Source: Myxococcus guangdongensis (GTDB lineage: Bacteria; Myxococcota; Myxococcia; Myxococcales; Myxococcaceae). From it: a DNA stretch of 64,000 nucleotides. The translations under genes were made by a program, and so were the position numbers. This document shows positions 1 to 7,839 of the stretch, one piece after another. Location of the stretch: NCBI RefSeq assembly GCF_024198255.1, contig NZ_JAJVKW010000019.1, forward strand, positions 62,001 to 126,000. Direction: 5' to 3'. A model generated the notes under the pieces. It was given only the letters and a program-made list of their open reading frames with translations, was not told the DNA's origin and did no database searches. The stretch's first letter is position 1. Each line of letters starts with the position of its first letter.

Positions 1-2993
1 TGCGCATCAGCTGGAAGCGACAAGAATTGCATGACACCATTTCCATCCAGCTGAGGCGGACCCTTGCCACCCCGGTTCGACACCGGCGTTTTCATCTCTG
101 GACCCTGACTCCCAGGCAGTCGCTCCGCTTCGGCAGCGACCCAAACGCCTTCCTCCGCATTTCCCATGGATTCTCGACCAGCAACCGGGATGGCTCCCAT
201 GGATTGGTCATGCTTCAACCGAAGGGATTCGATGAGCGTGACTCTCGGGTCCCCATCCTGGCTCGCATGGATTCTCGGTATTTCGACGCCCCGGGGCAGC
301 GGCCCCAAGAGAGGGGTGCCCGTTGCGGCGTTCCAGAAGCGCGCCCTGCCATCCTCGCCGACGGTGGTCACGTATCGCCCATCCTGACTGAAGAGGGCCA
401 TTCGCCCAGGCGAGCCATGGGGGAGGTGGATGAGCGGAGCGCTTGGAGCAAGGCTCCAGAGCAGCGCGCGCCGTCCTTCGGTCGCGGTGGCCATCGTCTT
501 CCCATCAGAACTCAAGGCCACGGAGTTGACCCGATACAGATGAGGCATCAGCATCAATTGCTGTCCGGTAACGACGTCCCACAATCGCGCGGTCTTGTCC
601 TCGCTCGCGGTCGCCACACGCCCCCCATCTCGGCTGAAGGTCACCGACGTCACGGCTTTGTCATGGCGAAATGACATCAACTCCCGCCTCGTGACGACTT
701 CCACGAGCCTGGCAATCTTGTCCTCACTGGCGATGGCCAGGACGTTGCCATCCGGACTGAATGCCACGGAGGTGATGCGCGCCTTCTGCAGGAGGCCCTT
801 GAGTACGCGTTTCCCAGTTCCCACATCCCAGAAGAGCACCGTCTTGTTCGTGCTGCCCGTAGCCAGCGTCGTTCCATCCGGGCTGAAAGCGAGCGTCGTG
901 ATTCGACTCCGATGTTGCAGCGGTTCTCCGAGGGGTTTGCCATTGACCGTGCTCCACATGCGCACGGTCAGGTCCTCACCCGCGGTGGCAACGCGGGTTC
1001 CGTCCGGACTGAAGGCCAGCGCGTTGATTCCGCCATCGTGGGCCAACAACTCCCCGACCGACTTCCAGGTCTTCGTGTTCCACAGGCGCAGGGCGCCACC
1101 GTCACTGGAAGTCGCCGCCAACCTGCCATCACGGCTGATGGCCACCGCGGTGACGGCGTCTTCATGGAGGAGCACTTCTCGCGGCCTCTTGTCGGCCATC
1201 CCCCAGACGCGAGCCGTCATGTCCTCCCCCGCGGTCAGCAGGAAGCTCCCATCCGGACTGAAAGCCACGCTCAGGACGTTTCCCGCGTGCTCCAGGGAGG
1301 CAGTATCGGGACGACGAAGCTGGAGGACCGAGCGGATGAGCAGGTCCATGGCGGCCGAGGATTCATGGCGTCTCACGGCCTCCACGGCAAGGGCGGCACT
1401 CATCGCCAAGGCAGAGGATGTTTCTCGCAGCGTCGCATCCGCCTTGTTCAGGAAGACGTAGGAGAAGGCTTCGCGCAGCTTCGATGCGGCCTCGGCCTTC
1501 GCCGCGGCAATCTCTCGCTCTGCCTGTTCCTTCTTCGCCTCCGCATCCCACGCTTCGCGCTGTAATCGCGCCACCTCCAGGTGGCTTCGTGCCACCTCCG
1601 CCCTGGCGATACGTTGCTCGTCCTGCGCCGCCTGTTTGATTTGTTCGGCTTCCTCCCTGGCTCGCTGACGATCCCTGTTGGCCTCTGTCCGCGTCAAATT
1701 CGCGTCGGCCTCCGCTTCTTGACGCGCCTGAACAGACACCCGGCTATTGTGCTCCGCGGTGGCGCGCGCCTTCTCTGCATCCCCGAGCTGACCATTCAAG
1801 AGCACTGCCGCCGGCAGCAGCACGATGAAGCCCGTCACCACCAACCCGAGAATGGCATACCGCACGATCCGCCAGTCCACGGGGAGCATGCTCCCCGCCC
1901 ACGACACGGTGAAGACCCGCTCGTAGATGGCATTGCGGACCCGAAGCATCCCCTTCGCCTGGCAGACCACGCCCGACAGCTTGAGGTGCGCCTTGATCAA
2001 CGAGCGGTCCTCGTCGCGCACCCGCCATCCCCGTCGGACATCCTGATACGTCCGAAGCACCCGCTCCGGGTCCGGCGCCCGGCGCGTCAGCATGTCCCGG
2101 ACGAACACCAGGTTGTTGTCCTGGAAGCTCCGCTCCGAGAAGAACGTCCGCTCCACCACCCGGTCTACATCCAGGCGGGACCAGTTCCCCATGCCCTGCT
2201 CATGGTGGTCGACCAACGCCTGACACAGCCGCTGCGTGAGGTACGGATGTCCCCCCGTCCACGCCATGGCCCATTCGAGGACCCGGCGTCCCTCCTCGAG
2301 CGTGCTGCCCAACCCCACCGCCAGCGGCGCGGCCTCCTCGAGCGTGAAGTCCGTCAACTCCACGCGCTGCCCCAGGTTGAACGGGGTGCGCCTCTCGTCC
2401 TGGATGAGGTCTCCCGGCGACGCCACCCCCACGAGCACGAACGACAGTCGCACCAGCTCCGCGTTGCGCGCCCGCGCGTTGTACAGGTAGCGGATGGCCG
2501 CGTAGAAGTCGTCGGTGAAGCCCATGCCGAGCGTGGTGTCGATTTCATCGACGAACACCGTCACCCGCTCCTTCACCTCCGTGAGCACCACCTCCTCCAG
2601 GAACCGCGTCAGTCGCTGCACCGGCCCCTGATCCCCATACTGCCCCCACCACTCGGCCGCGTCGGTGCTCAACCCGAGCTGCTCCTGGATGACCACCAGC
2701 AGCCCCACGTACCACTGGTCCGACGTCACCTGCTTCCCGATGCGCGTCAGGTCGATGATGACCGAGCGAATCCCCTCATCGAAGAGCGCCTCCGCCGTGC
2801 GCACCATCAAGCTCGACTTGCCCATCTGCCGGGCCGTCAGCACGAACGCGAAGGTCCCCGCCCGGCACAACGCCAGCATCTCCGGGTCCGCTCGCCGCTC
2901 CAGGTAGACGCCGCCACCGGCCTGCACCGTCCCGCCCACCGTGTACAGGCTGGTGTCCATCAGCCCGCTCGCGTCGTTGAACAGGGTTCGCAT
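1..2993 (-). CDS. AAA-like ATPase with transmembrane, coiled-coil and WD40 repeats (3' end outside window)
   Basis: Partial: 997 codons are visible and the frame is still open at base 1. The N-terminus is an AAA-like NTPase of the PF14516 kind, with a P-loop variant ARQMGKSS (residues 54-61) and a Walker B VFVDE ending at Glu150. A hydrophobic segment lies at about 378-398, followed by an Ala/Glu/Arg-rich coiled coil to about 530. From about residue 565 there are eight WD40 units, seen as recurring AFSPDG and T(A/V)R(L/M)W cores. The ATG at 2993 is preceded by GGTGG. The design suggests a membrane-anchored signalling NTPase with a cytoplasmic beta-propeller as scaffold; the ligand is unknown. 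It resembles the kinase-nSTAND protein at 10735-13566 in having NTPase, one membrane helix and coiled coil, but has no kinase domain. Confidence 0.85.
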   Translation of the reverse strand, partial: MRTLFNDASGLMDTSLYTVGGTVQAGGGVYLERRADPEMLALCRAGTFAFVLTARQMGKSSLMVRTAEALFDEGIRSVIIDLTRIGKQVTSDQWYVGLLVVIQEQLGLSTDAAEWWGQYGDQGPVQRLTRFLEEVVLTEVKERVTVFVDEIDTTLGMGFTDDFYAAIRYLYNARARNAELVRLSFVLVGVASPGDLIQDERRTPFNLGQRVELTDFTLEEAAPLAVGLGSTLEEGRRVLEWAMAWTGGHPYLTQRLCQALVDHHEQGMGNWSRLDVDRVVERTFFSERSFQDNNLVFVRDMLTRRAPDPERVLRTYQDVRRGWRVRDEDRSLIKAHLKLSGVVCQAKGMLRVRNAIYERVFTVSWAGSMLPVDWRIVRYAILGLVVTGFIVLLPAAVLLNGQLGDAEKARATAEHNSRVSVQARQEAEADANLTRTEANRDRQRAREEAEQIKQAAQDEQRIARAEVARSHLEVARLQREAWDAEAKKEQAEREIAAAKAEAASKLREAFSYVFLNKADATLRETSSALAMSAALAVEAVRRHESSAAMDLLIRSVLQLRRPDTASLEHAGNVLSVAFSPDGSFLLTAGEDMTARVWGMADKRPREVLLHEDAVTAVAISRDGRLAATSSDGGALRLWNTKTWKSVGELLAHDGGINALAFSPDGTRVATAGEDLTVRMWSTVNGKPLGEPLQHRSRITTLAFSPDGTTLATGSTNKTVLFWDVGTGKRVLKGLLQKARITSVAFSPDGNVLAIASEDKIARLVEVVTRRELMSFRHDKAVTSVTFSRDGGRVATASEDKTARLWDVVTGQQLMLMPHLYRVNSVALSSDGKTMATATEGRRALLWSLAPSAPLIHLPHGSPGRMALFSQDGRYVTTVGEDGRARFWNAATGTPLLGPLPRGVEIPRIHASQDGDPRVTLIESLRLKHDQSMGAIPVAGRESMGNAEEGVWVAAEAERLPGSQGPEMKTPVSNRGGKGPPQLDGNGVMQFLSLPADA

Positions 2994-3560
2994 GCTCAAA
3001 CCACCCCGGTGAACGCTCGCGACGAGCACCCCGATTCAAACCGCGTCGCGCGGCGAGCGCGCCGTGGACTTCGCTCCCGGGTGATTGCGAACCTCCCCCT
3101 CGAAAGCCCCGCTCGAGCCGGTTCGGAAGAGACTCCGCGAGACAGCAGGGCAGCAGCACAGGAGAGGACTCGCACGGGCGCTCCGGGGGTTGGCTTCAAC
3201 GCCCGCACAAAGCAAGTGCCAGACCACCTCGGGTCCCGATGAAAACAGGGATTGCGCGCTGGCGCCCCCTGGCTTCGCGAGCGCCGACTGACGCGTCACT
3301 TGCGCGTCAATGCCATGCCAATGACACCCGATTCGCCTGCAACCCGACAGGGCGCCTCCCATCTCAGCCGAGGCGCGCCTACATCTAGCGCTCCGTCCCC
3401 CTGAGTCAGGGCTGCCTTCATCCCCCGCCGAGCACCTCTCATCGACTCGACAAATGCGAGACGAGCCCGCCTTGCAGTCCGGATGCCTGCCCCACGGCCA
3501 GGAGCCCCACCGCGCCAGCATGCGCGGCCAGGGCCCCCGGCCCGGCGTCACGGCATCAAC
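2994..3560. other. 567-bp gap without a convincing gene
   Basis: Lies between two minus-strand genes. A 171-codon open frame on the minus strand (3036-3551) has low-complexity composition rich in Arg, Gly, Ser and Cys, no recognisable domain and no convincing ribosome site, so I do not call it. The segment presumably holds the promoter of the AAA-WD40 gene and the 3' end of the upstream transcript. I see no clear hairpin terminator. Confidence 0.5.
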
Positions 3561-3810
3561 TCACGAGTCGTAACCCGTGTACCCACGCAGCACGACGACC
3601 TTGCGGCTGGCCGGGTAGTACAGCACCGCGAACTGGTTGAACTCGTGGCAGTTGTGGCAGGACACCTCCTGCGTTCCCAGCCACGCCTGCACCTCACCGC
3701 CGCCGGTGAACGCATCGATGGCGGCCAGGAGCGCCGCGCCGTCACCGTAGTAGTTCGAGCTCAGCAGGATGCTGTTCGCCAGGCCCGCGCGGTTCGTCAC
3801 CGTGCCCTCC
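3561..3810 (-). repeat. Diverged direct repeat, copy 1
   Basis: Colinear at nucleotide level with 5115-5364 (constant offset of 1554 bp, no gaps seen over the best part). It encodes the shared C-terminal CxxCH domain. The segment around 3591-3656 is nearly identical in the two copies, which indicates a recent or gene-converted duplication. Confidence 0.8.
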
Positions 3811-4943
3811 TCGAACGTCGGGATGTCCCGGTACCCCGGCCACTGCAGCGCGTCGAACGCGGTGCGCAGGCTGGCGGCCGGCTGCGAGCAGCGGGGCGTG
3901 GTGTACGCGGAGATGGAGTTCAGCCCGTGCCACGCGCCGTTGTTCGAGCCGTCGTTCCACGCATCCCGCGCCGCCTCCAGCGCCGAGGCGTCGATCTCCG
4001 TCAGCGCGAACGGCGTGCTCGGCGTCTCGTTGCAGATGTTCGTCACGTACTGGCACCGCGACACCTGGCGGTACGTGCCACACAGCCCGAAGTCCAGCGT
4101 CCCCGCCGGCTGCGAGTGGATGCAGTCGTACACGGACAGCTCGCACGCGGGCGTCGGCCAGACCTCGTACGCGTCTCCCGTCGTCAGGGCCAGGCTCGTC
4201 ACCCTCGGCACCAGCCGCGCCGTCTTCTGCGACACCGCCTGCCCCCCCTGAATGACGTTGAAGGCGAGCGGAATCGTCGTCGGGTCCATCGCCTGCTCCA
4301 CCGCGGCGTAGGACCAGTCCAGCTTGAAGCTGTCCGCGTCCACGCGCGACACCTGCGGAATCCCATCCGGCCCCGTCACGAGCAGCCCGTCCGCCAGCAC
4401 GTCCGCGCGGCCCCGGTACACCAGGCTGCTGATGGGGTCCTTCACGTAGACGGGGTCCACCTTCTCGTCGATCCACACCGGCGACGTGCCCCGGAAGTCG
4501 AAGAAGCGCGGGTACACCTCGATGCGCGCCGTGTACTGCGTGGGCGTGCCCGTGAAGGTGTTCACCGTGATGAACAAGGGCAGCCCGGAGAGGATGGAGT
4601 TCAGCTCGTGCCCCACCGGCAACACCACCTCGAAGCGGCGCTCGCTGATGATGTTCGCCGTGCCGAACGCGTCATCCGGCACGAAGCTGAACACGTACTG
4701 CAGATACCGGTTCGCCGTCGCCTTCAGCACCAGCGAGCGCACCCCGTTGCGCGTCTCGAACGTGCCCATCGTCTCGAAGCTCAGCTCCAAGGACGCCTCG
4801 GACGCGGAGATGCGCGTCGCCGTCGCCTCCGCCTCGGAGACCGCCAGCTCCTGCTCGAGCGCCGGCTGCCCATCCGAATCCATACAGCCCGTCGTTCCAG
4901 ACAACGCCAGACATGCCATCAAGACATTGCGAAGACGCATCAT
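3561..4943 (-). CDS. Secreted protein with C-terminal CxxCH domain (long paralogue)
   Basis: 460 residues. The N-terminus has a short hydrophobic stretch ending in SGTTGC, a weak lipobox, so it is probably a lipoprotein or secreted protein. The first 300 residues match nothing I recognise and look beta-rich. The last 150 residues are shared with the gene at 5115-5672: a SNNGAWH motif, a TNRAGL..SILL..NYYG segment, and CHNCHEFNQFAVLYYPASRK near the C-terminus. CHNCH fits the CxxCH c-type haem signature, but only one copy is present and no axial Met is obvious. Start ATG 4943 is chosen because CTGGAGC precedes it; the paralogue has the same CTCACCTGGAGC leader. Probably one of a duplicated pair transcribed separately. 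Confidence 0.75.
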   Translation of the reverse strand: MMRLRNVLMACLALSGTTGCMDSDGQPALEQELAVSEAEATATRISASEASLELSFETMGTFETRNGVRSLVLKATANRYLQYVFSFVPDDAFGTANIISERRFEVVLPVGHELNSILSGLPLFITVNTFTGTPTQYTARIEVYPRFFDFRGTSPVWIDEKVDPVYVKDPISSLVYRGRADVLADGLLVTGPDGIPQVSRVDADSFKLDWSYAAVEQAMDPTTIPLAFNVIQGGQAVSQKTARLVPRVTSLALTTGDAYEVWPTPACELSVYDCIHSQPAGTLDFGLCGTYRQVSRCQYVTNICNETPSTPFALTEIDASALEAARDAWNDGSNNGAWHGLNSISAYTTPRCSQPAASLRTAFDALQWPGYRDIPTFEEGTVTNRAGLANSILLSSNYYGDGAALLAAIDAFTGGGEVQAWLGTQEVSCHNCHEFNQFAVLYYPASRKVVVLRGYTGYDS

Positions 4944-5056
4944 TCCGCTCCAGGTGAGTTACTCGGGGAAAATCACAATAACGTGAGCACCCGGCCGCAT
5001 GACGTGTCAATCCCGTCACAGCGGTGCGGGCCCCGAACAGACCTGGGCTGATACAT

Positions 5057-5098
5057 GAAATGAAGAAGGCGCCGACCCCAGGACAAGGGACCGGCGCC
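5057..5098 (-). terminator. Intrinsic terminator of the short CxxCH gene
   Basis: On the minus strand, GGCGCCGGTCCC and GGGGTCGGCGCC form an imperfect GC-rich stem (5068-5098), followed by the T-rich stretch TTCTTCATTTC. It starts 16 bp past the stop codon of the gene at 5115-5672. Confidence 0.65.
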
Positions 5099-5114
5099 CG
5101 GGGACGACGAGACG

Positions 5115-5364
5115 TCAGGAGTCGTAGCCGGTGTAGCCCTGCAGCACGACGACCTTGCGGCTGGCCGGGTAGTACAGCACCGCGAACTGGTTGAACTCAT
5201 GGCAGTTGTGGCACGGCACCTCCTGCGTCGACAGCCACGCCTGCACGTCACCGCCACCCGCGAACGAGTCGATGGCCGCCAGCAGCGCCAGCCCGTTGCC
5301 GTAGTAGTTCGACGTCAGCAGGATGCTCTGCGACAGACCGGCCCGGTTGGTGAACGTCCCGTCC
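5115..5364 (-). repeat. Diverged direct repeat, copy 2
   Basis: Second copy of the duplicated CxxCH-domain coding sequence; colinear with 3561-3810. Differences are mainly synonymous or conservative near the CHNCHEF core. Confidence 0.8.
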
Positions 5365-5672
5365 TCGGCGGAGGGGAAGCCCTGGTTCTCCCACGCCAGC
5401 TCCTGCATCACCGCCTGGATGGTGGTGGGCGTGGTGGGACACTGGGGCGCGATGTACGCCGTCACCGGATGCAGGTAGTGCCACGCACCATTGTTGGAAC
5501 CCAGGTTCCACGTCGCGCGGGCCGGCTCCAGTGATGAGGCATTGATGGACGTCAGCGAGAACGGCACCGGCGTACAGGCCTTGGCCGACGTCGCGACTTC
5601 CCGCCCCCCCTCCGCGAAGGCAGCGAAAGAAAACACAGCGACCACCGCAACCATCAGACGACGGAAGTTCAT
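5115..5672 (-). CDS. Secreted protein with CxxCH domain (short paralogue)
   Basis: 185 residues. A clear Sec signal peptide (MNFRRL, hydrophobic core, likely cleavage after AFA at about residue 20) is followed almost directly by the domain shared with the C-terminal part of the gene at 3561-4943: SNNGAWH, TNRAGLSQSILL, NYYG, CHNCHEF and the C-terminal GYTGYDS. This copy therefore defines the minimal domain as about 150 residues. An upstream in-frame start at 5708 exists, but ATG 5672 has GGAG at the right spacing and gives the signal peptide. CHNCH matches the haem-attachment signature; covalent haem is inference only. An intrinsic terminator follows, so the two paralogues are probably separate transcripts. 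Confidence 0.8.
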   Translation of the reverse strand: MNFRRLMVAVVAVFSFAAFAEGGREVATSAKACTPVPFSLTSINASSLEPARATWNLGSNNGAWHYLHPVTAYIAPQCPTTPTTIQAVMQELAWENQGFPSAEDGTFTNRAGLSQSILLTSNYYGNGLALLAAIDSFAGGGDVQAWLSTQEVPCHNCHEFNQFAVLYYPASRKVVVLQGYTGYDS

Positions 5673-5771
5673 CAGTGTGCTCCAGGTGAGGAAGGCGCGG
5701 ATTAGCACACCAGATTGAGAAACCAGCTAACAAAGGTGTCACTTCCACCCCTCGGGGCCGGGGCCGTTTTG

Positions 5772-5800
5772 TTGACGAGTCCCCGGACCACCCTCCTAAT
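5772..5800 (+). promoter_or_regulatory. Candidate housekeeping promoter for the RHH gene
   Basis: TTGACG (5772-5777), 17-bp spacer, CCTAAT (5795-5800). It lies 50 bp before the start of the ribbon-helix-helix gene in the divergent gap. Match is by consensus only. Confidence 0.4.
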
Positions 5801-5850
5801 GCCGGACACGTCAGTAGCGGCCTGTAGCAGTCCCCCCGGGAGGAACCCCC

Positions 5851-6108
5851 ATGCAGGATGGAAGCGCCAGCCCCCTGAGCCCCGAGCTTGCCCCGTCACC
5901 GGGCGCCACGGAGACGCCCGTCGACGCGCGGGGCCCCGAGGCCGACATCGTCTCCACCCACGTCCTGGTGCCCGAGGAGCAGGTCCAGAAGCTGCGCGAG
6001 CTGGCGCGGCGGACCCGTATCCACCAGAGCGAGTACCTGCGCGAGGCGGTGGAGGACCTGCTCGGCAAGTACGGCCGTGGCGCCGCCAAGCCCGAGGGCC
6101 AGTCGTGA
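5851..6108 (+). CDS. Ribbon-helix-helix (CopG/MetJ/Arc-type) DNA-binding protein
   Basis: 85 residues. After a disordered N-terminus of about 30 residues comes a typical RHH domain: a beta-strand IVSTHVLVP, then helix EEQVQKLRELARRT, turn, and helix IHQSEYLREAVEDLLGKYG. Such dimers bind DNA with the strand, and many are autorepressors or antitoxins. The ATG at 5851 follows GGGAGGAACCCCC, a good ribosome site. Its stop overlaps a GTG start of a 41-codon frame (GTGA), so the two may be coupled. No toxin family is recognisable next door, so a stand-alone regulator is the cautious reading. Confidence 0.8.
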   Translation: MQDGSASPLSPELAPSPGATETPVDARGPEADIVSTHVLVPEEQVQKLRELARRTRIHQSEYLREAVEDLLGKYGRGAAKPEGQS

Positions 6109-6230
6109 GCCTGCTCGCCCCGACAGGCGCCTCCCCGCGCCTGGGCGAGCTCTGGCTCCCGCGGCGACGCCGCGAGCGCCCCTCCTCCATCCGCGACGCC
6201 ATCATCCGCTGGCTGGACCAGGCGCTGTAG
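6105..6230 (+). CDS. Possible 41-residue protein coupled to the RHH gene
   Basis: GTG start overlaps the RHH stop by 4 nt (GTGA at 6105-6108), a classic coupling arrangement. The product is basic in the middle (RRRRER) and ends in a short amphipathic helix (RDAIIRWLDQAL). No family recognised. In favour are the overlap and a sensible composition; against are the small size and the high chance of random open frames at this GC. Confidence 0.35.
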   Translation: MSLLAPTGASPRLGELWLPRRRRERPSSIRDAIIRWLDQAL

Positions 6231-6288
6231 GCGCTCCTCCCACGCGGCACCTGGAGGTGACAGACACGCGCGGGCTAGGCTTTCCGGC

Positions 6289-6750
6289 ATGCGCACCGTC
6301 CTGCTCGTCGCCGCCCTCGCCGCCTCCGGCTGTGCCGGCCCCGGCGGCTTCCAGAAGCTCTACCCCGGCATGACGTCCCGGGAAGTCGTCGAGGCCATGG
6401 GCCAGGGCCCCACCCGCGCCCACGAGTTCCCCGACAGGTCCTCCGCCTGGTACTACGGCGAGGACCAGTGTGTGTTGATGCGCGAGGACAAGCTCGTCGC
6501 CAAGTCGACCACGCGCGAGCGCACCGCCGTCGACACGCCCATCGTCTCCATCCGCGACACCGCGAAGGCCGTGTGCGCCCCGGAGGGCTACGCCACGGAG
6601 ACGCGCGGCGAGCAGCGCATCGACACGCCCTTCGGCACCTTCAAGGGCTCTCTCGGCACGACGAAGGCGCCCAGGAAGACGACGCCTCCGGCGGAGAGTG
6701 GCGACACCGCGCCGAGCGCCGACGCGAAGCCCGAAGACCACCCCTACTGA
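6289..6750 (+). CDS. Small lipoprotein, BamE/SmpA-like
   Basis: 153 residues. The signal sequence ends in a lipobox (LAASGC), predicting lipidation at Cys15. Directly after it comes FQKLYPGMTSREVVEAMGQGP, close to the SmpA/OmlA fold motif (y.GMs..eV...lG.P) found in BamE and related envelope lipoproteins. The rest contains one short beta-rich domain and a Thr/Pro/Ala-rich tail. True BamE is usually alongside recN or fur, which are not here, so this is more likely a lineage-specific paralogue than the barrel-assembly subunit. Confidence 0.7.
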   Translation: MRTVLLVAALAASGCAGPGGFQKLYPGMTSREVVEAMGQGPTRAHEFPDRSSAWYYGEDQCVLMREDKLVAKSTTRERTAVDTPIVSIRDTAKAVCAPEGYATETRGEQRIDTPFGTFKGSLGTTKAPRKTTPPAESGDTAPSADAKPEDHPY

Positions 6751-6757
6751 GCGGGCG

Positions 6758-7822
6758 TCACGCGGTGGGGGCCGCCGCCTCGCCTTCCTTCTCCAGCTTG
6801 CCCGCGATGTCCTTGAAGGACATGTGGCCCAGCGACATGAGGAGGAGGCCCAGGCCCACCGTCTGCGCCGTCTGCGCCATCCACAGCACGTTGGCGTACG
6901 CCAGCCCACCGGCGTTCACCACGGTGGCGGGCAGGAAGAGGCTCAGGCCCACCTTGCACGCCGCCTGGAAGGTGCCGACCATGCCCGGCGCCGCCGGAAT
7001 CATCACGCCCACGACCAGCACGCACAGCACCACGTACGCCTGGAAGAGCGACAGCTCCATCGGCTGACACACGGTGCCCGCCGCCACGCCCGAACAGTCG
7101 AAGGCGTTGGCGAGCAGCATCATCCCGAAGCCGTTGAGGCCCCAGTAGCCCACGGTGAAGAGGAAGAAGAGCGCCACCTGCTTGGCGTCCGGCAGCTGCC
7201 GCATGGCGCCCACGAAGGTGTCGACGATGTCCGCCACCTTGTCGGAGAGCGCCGGCGCGAAGCGGCCCACCGTCGCGCGCACCAGGCGCACGGTGCGCTC
7301 CTGCTGCCACAGGCCGAACAGCAGGAAGAGCAGCCCGCCGCCGAACACCGCGAACATCAGCCACGAGCCCAGCTTGACGTAGCGCACCTCGGGCGTCTCG
7401 GTGGGCACGAAGAAGAGCAGCACCCGCATGGACGCGGCGACGAAGAGGCCGTCGACGATGCGCTCGAGCACCACGGACGTCATGGCCGCGCTGCGGCGGA
7501 TGGAGCTGCGCTGGGCGATGAGGAAGGGCCGGGCGAACTCGCCCAGGCGGAAGGGCAGCACCAGCAGCATCATGAAGCCGATGGCGGAGGCCTCGTTGAG
7601 CTTGCGGAAGGGCACCCGCTCCAGGCCCGACAAGAGGCTGCCCCAGCGCAGCGTGCGGAAGACGTGGATGCCCAGCAGGCAACCGAAGTACGGCAGCAAC
7701 CAGATGTAGTTGGCCGACTTGAGGCTGGTGAGCTGCGTCCCCCAGTCCGTGTCCCGGAAGGCCCACCAGAGGAAGACGAGGGTGACGAGCAGGCTGGCTG
7801 CGAGCTTGACGGCGCGTTTCAC
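6758..7822 (-). CDS. Flippase-like / lysylphosphatidylglycerol synthase TM-domain family protein (YbhN type)
   Basis: 354 residues with about eight hydrophobic segments. The conserved blocks LRWGSLL, LPFRLGEFARPFLI and VVLERIVDGLF are typical of the LPG_synthase_TM family (UPF0104/TIGR00374), integral inner-membrane proteins thought to move lipid-linked substrates. There is no C-terminal aminoacyl-transferase domain, so it is not an MprF-type synthase. It starts with GTG at 7822, 17 bp after the stop of the PHP phosphatase gene, and is the last gene of a yacG-php-flippase operon. The substrate cannot be inferred. Confidence 0.85.
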   Translation of the reverse strand: MKRAVKLAASLLVTLVFLWWAFRDTDWGTQLTSLKSANYIWLLPYFGCLLGIHVFRTLRWGSLLSGLERVPFRKLNEASAIGFMMLLVLPFRLGEFARPFLIAQRSSIRRSAAMTSVVLERIVDGLFVAASMRVLLFFVPTETPEVRYVKLGSWLMFAVFGGGLLFLLFGLWQQERTVRLVRATVGRFAPALSDKVADIVDTFVGAMRQLPDAKQVALFFLFTVGYWGLNGFGMMLLANAFDCSGVAAGTVCQPMELSLFQAYVVLCVLVVGVMIPAAPGMVGTFQAACKVGLSLFLPATVVNAGGLAYANVLWMAQTAQTVGLGLLLMSLGHMSFKDIAGKLEKEGEAAAPTA

Positions 7823-7839
7823 GGCGGCCGGGTATACCG

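Noticed and set aside
3036-3551. 171-codon minus-strand frame in the gap before the AAA-WD40 gene
   Set aside because: Low-complexity Arg/Gly/Ser/Cys composition, no ribosome site and no domain; such frames are frequent by chance at this GC.
4944-5010. TTGACA at 5005-5010 (minus strand) as a promoter for the long CxxCH gene
   Set aside because: No acceptable -10 hexamer at 16-19 bp; the nearest AT-rich hexamer is 23 bp away.
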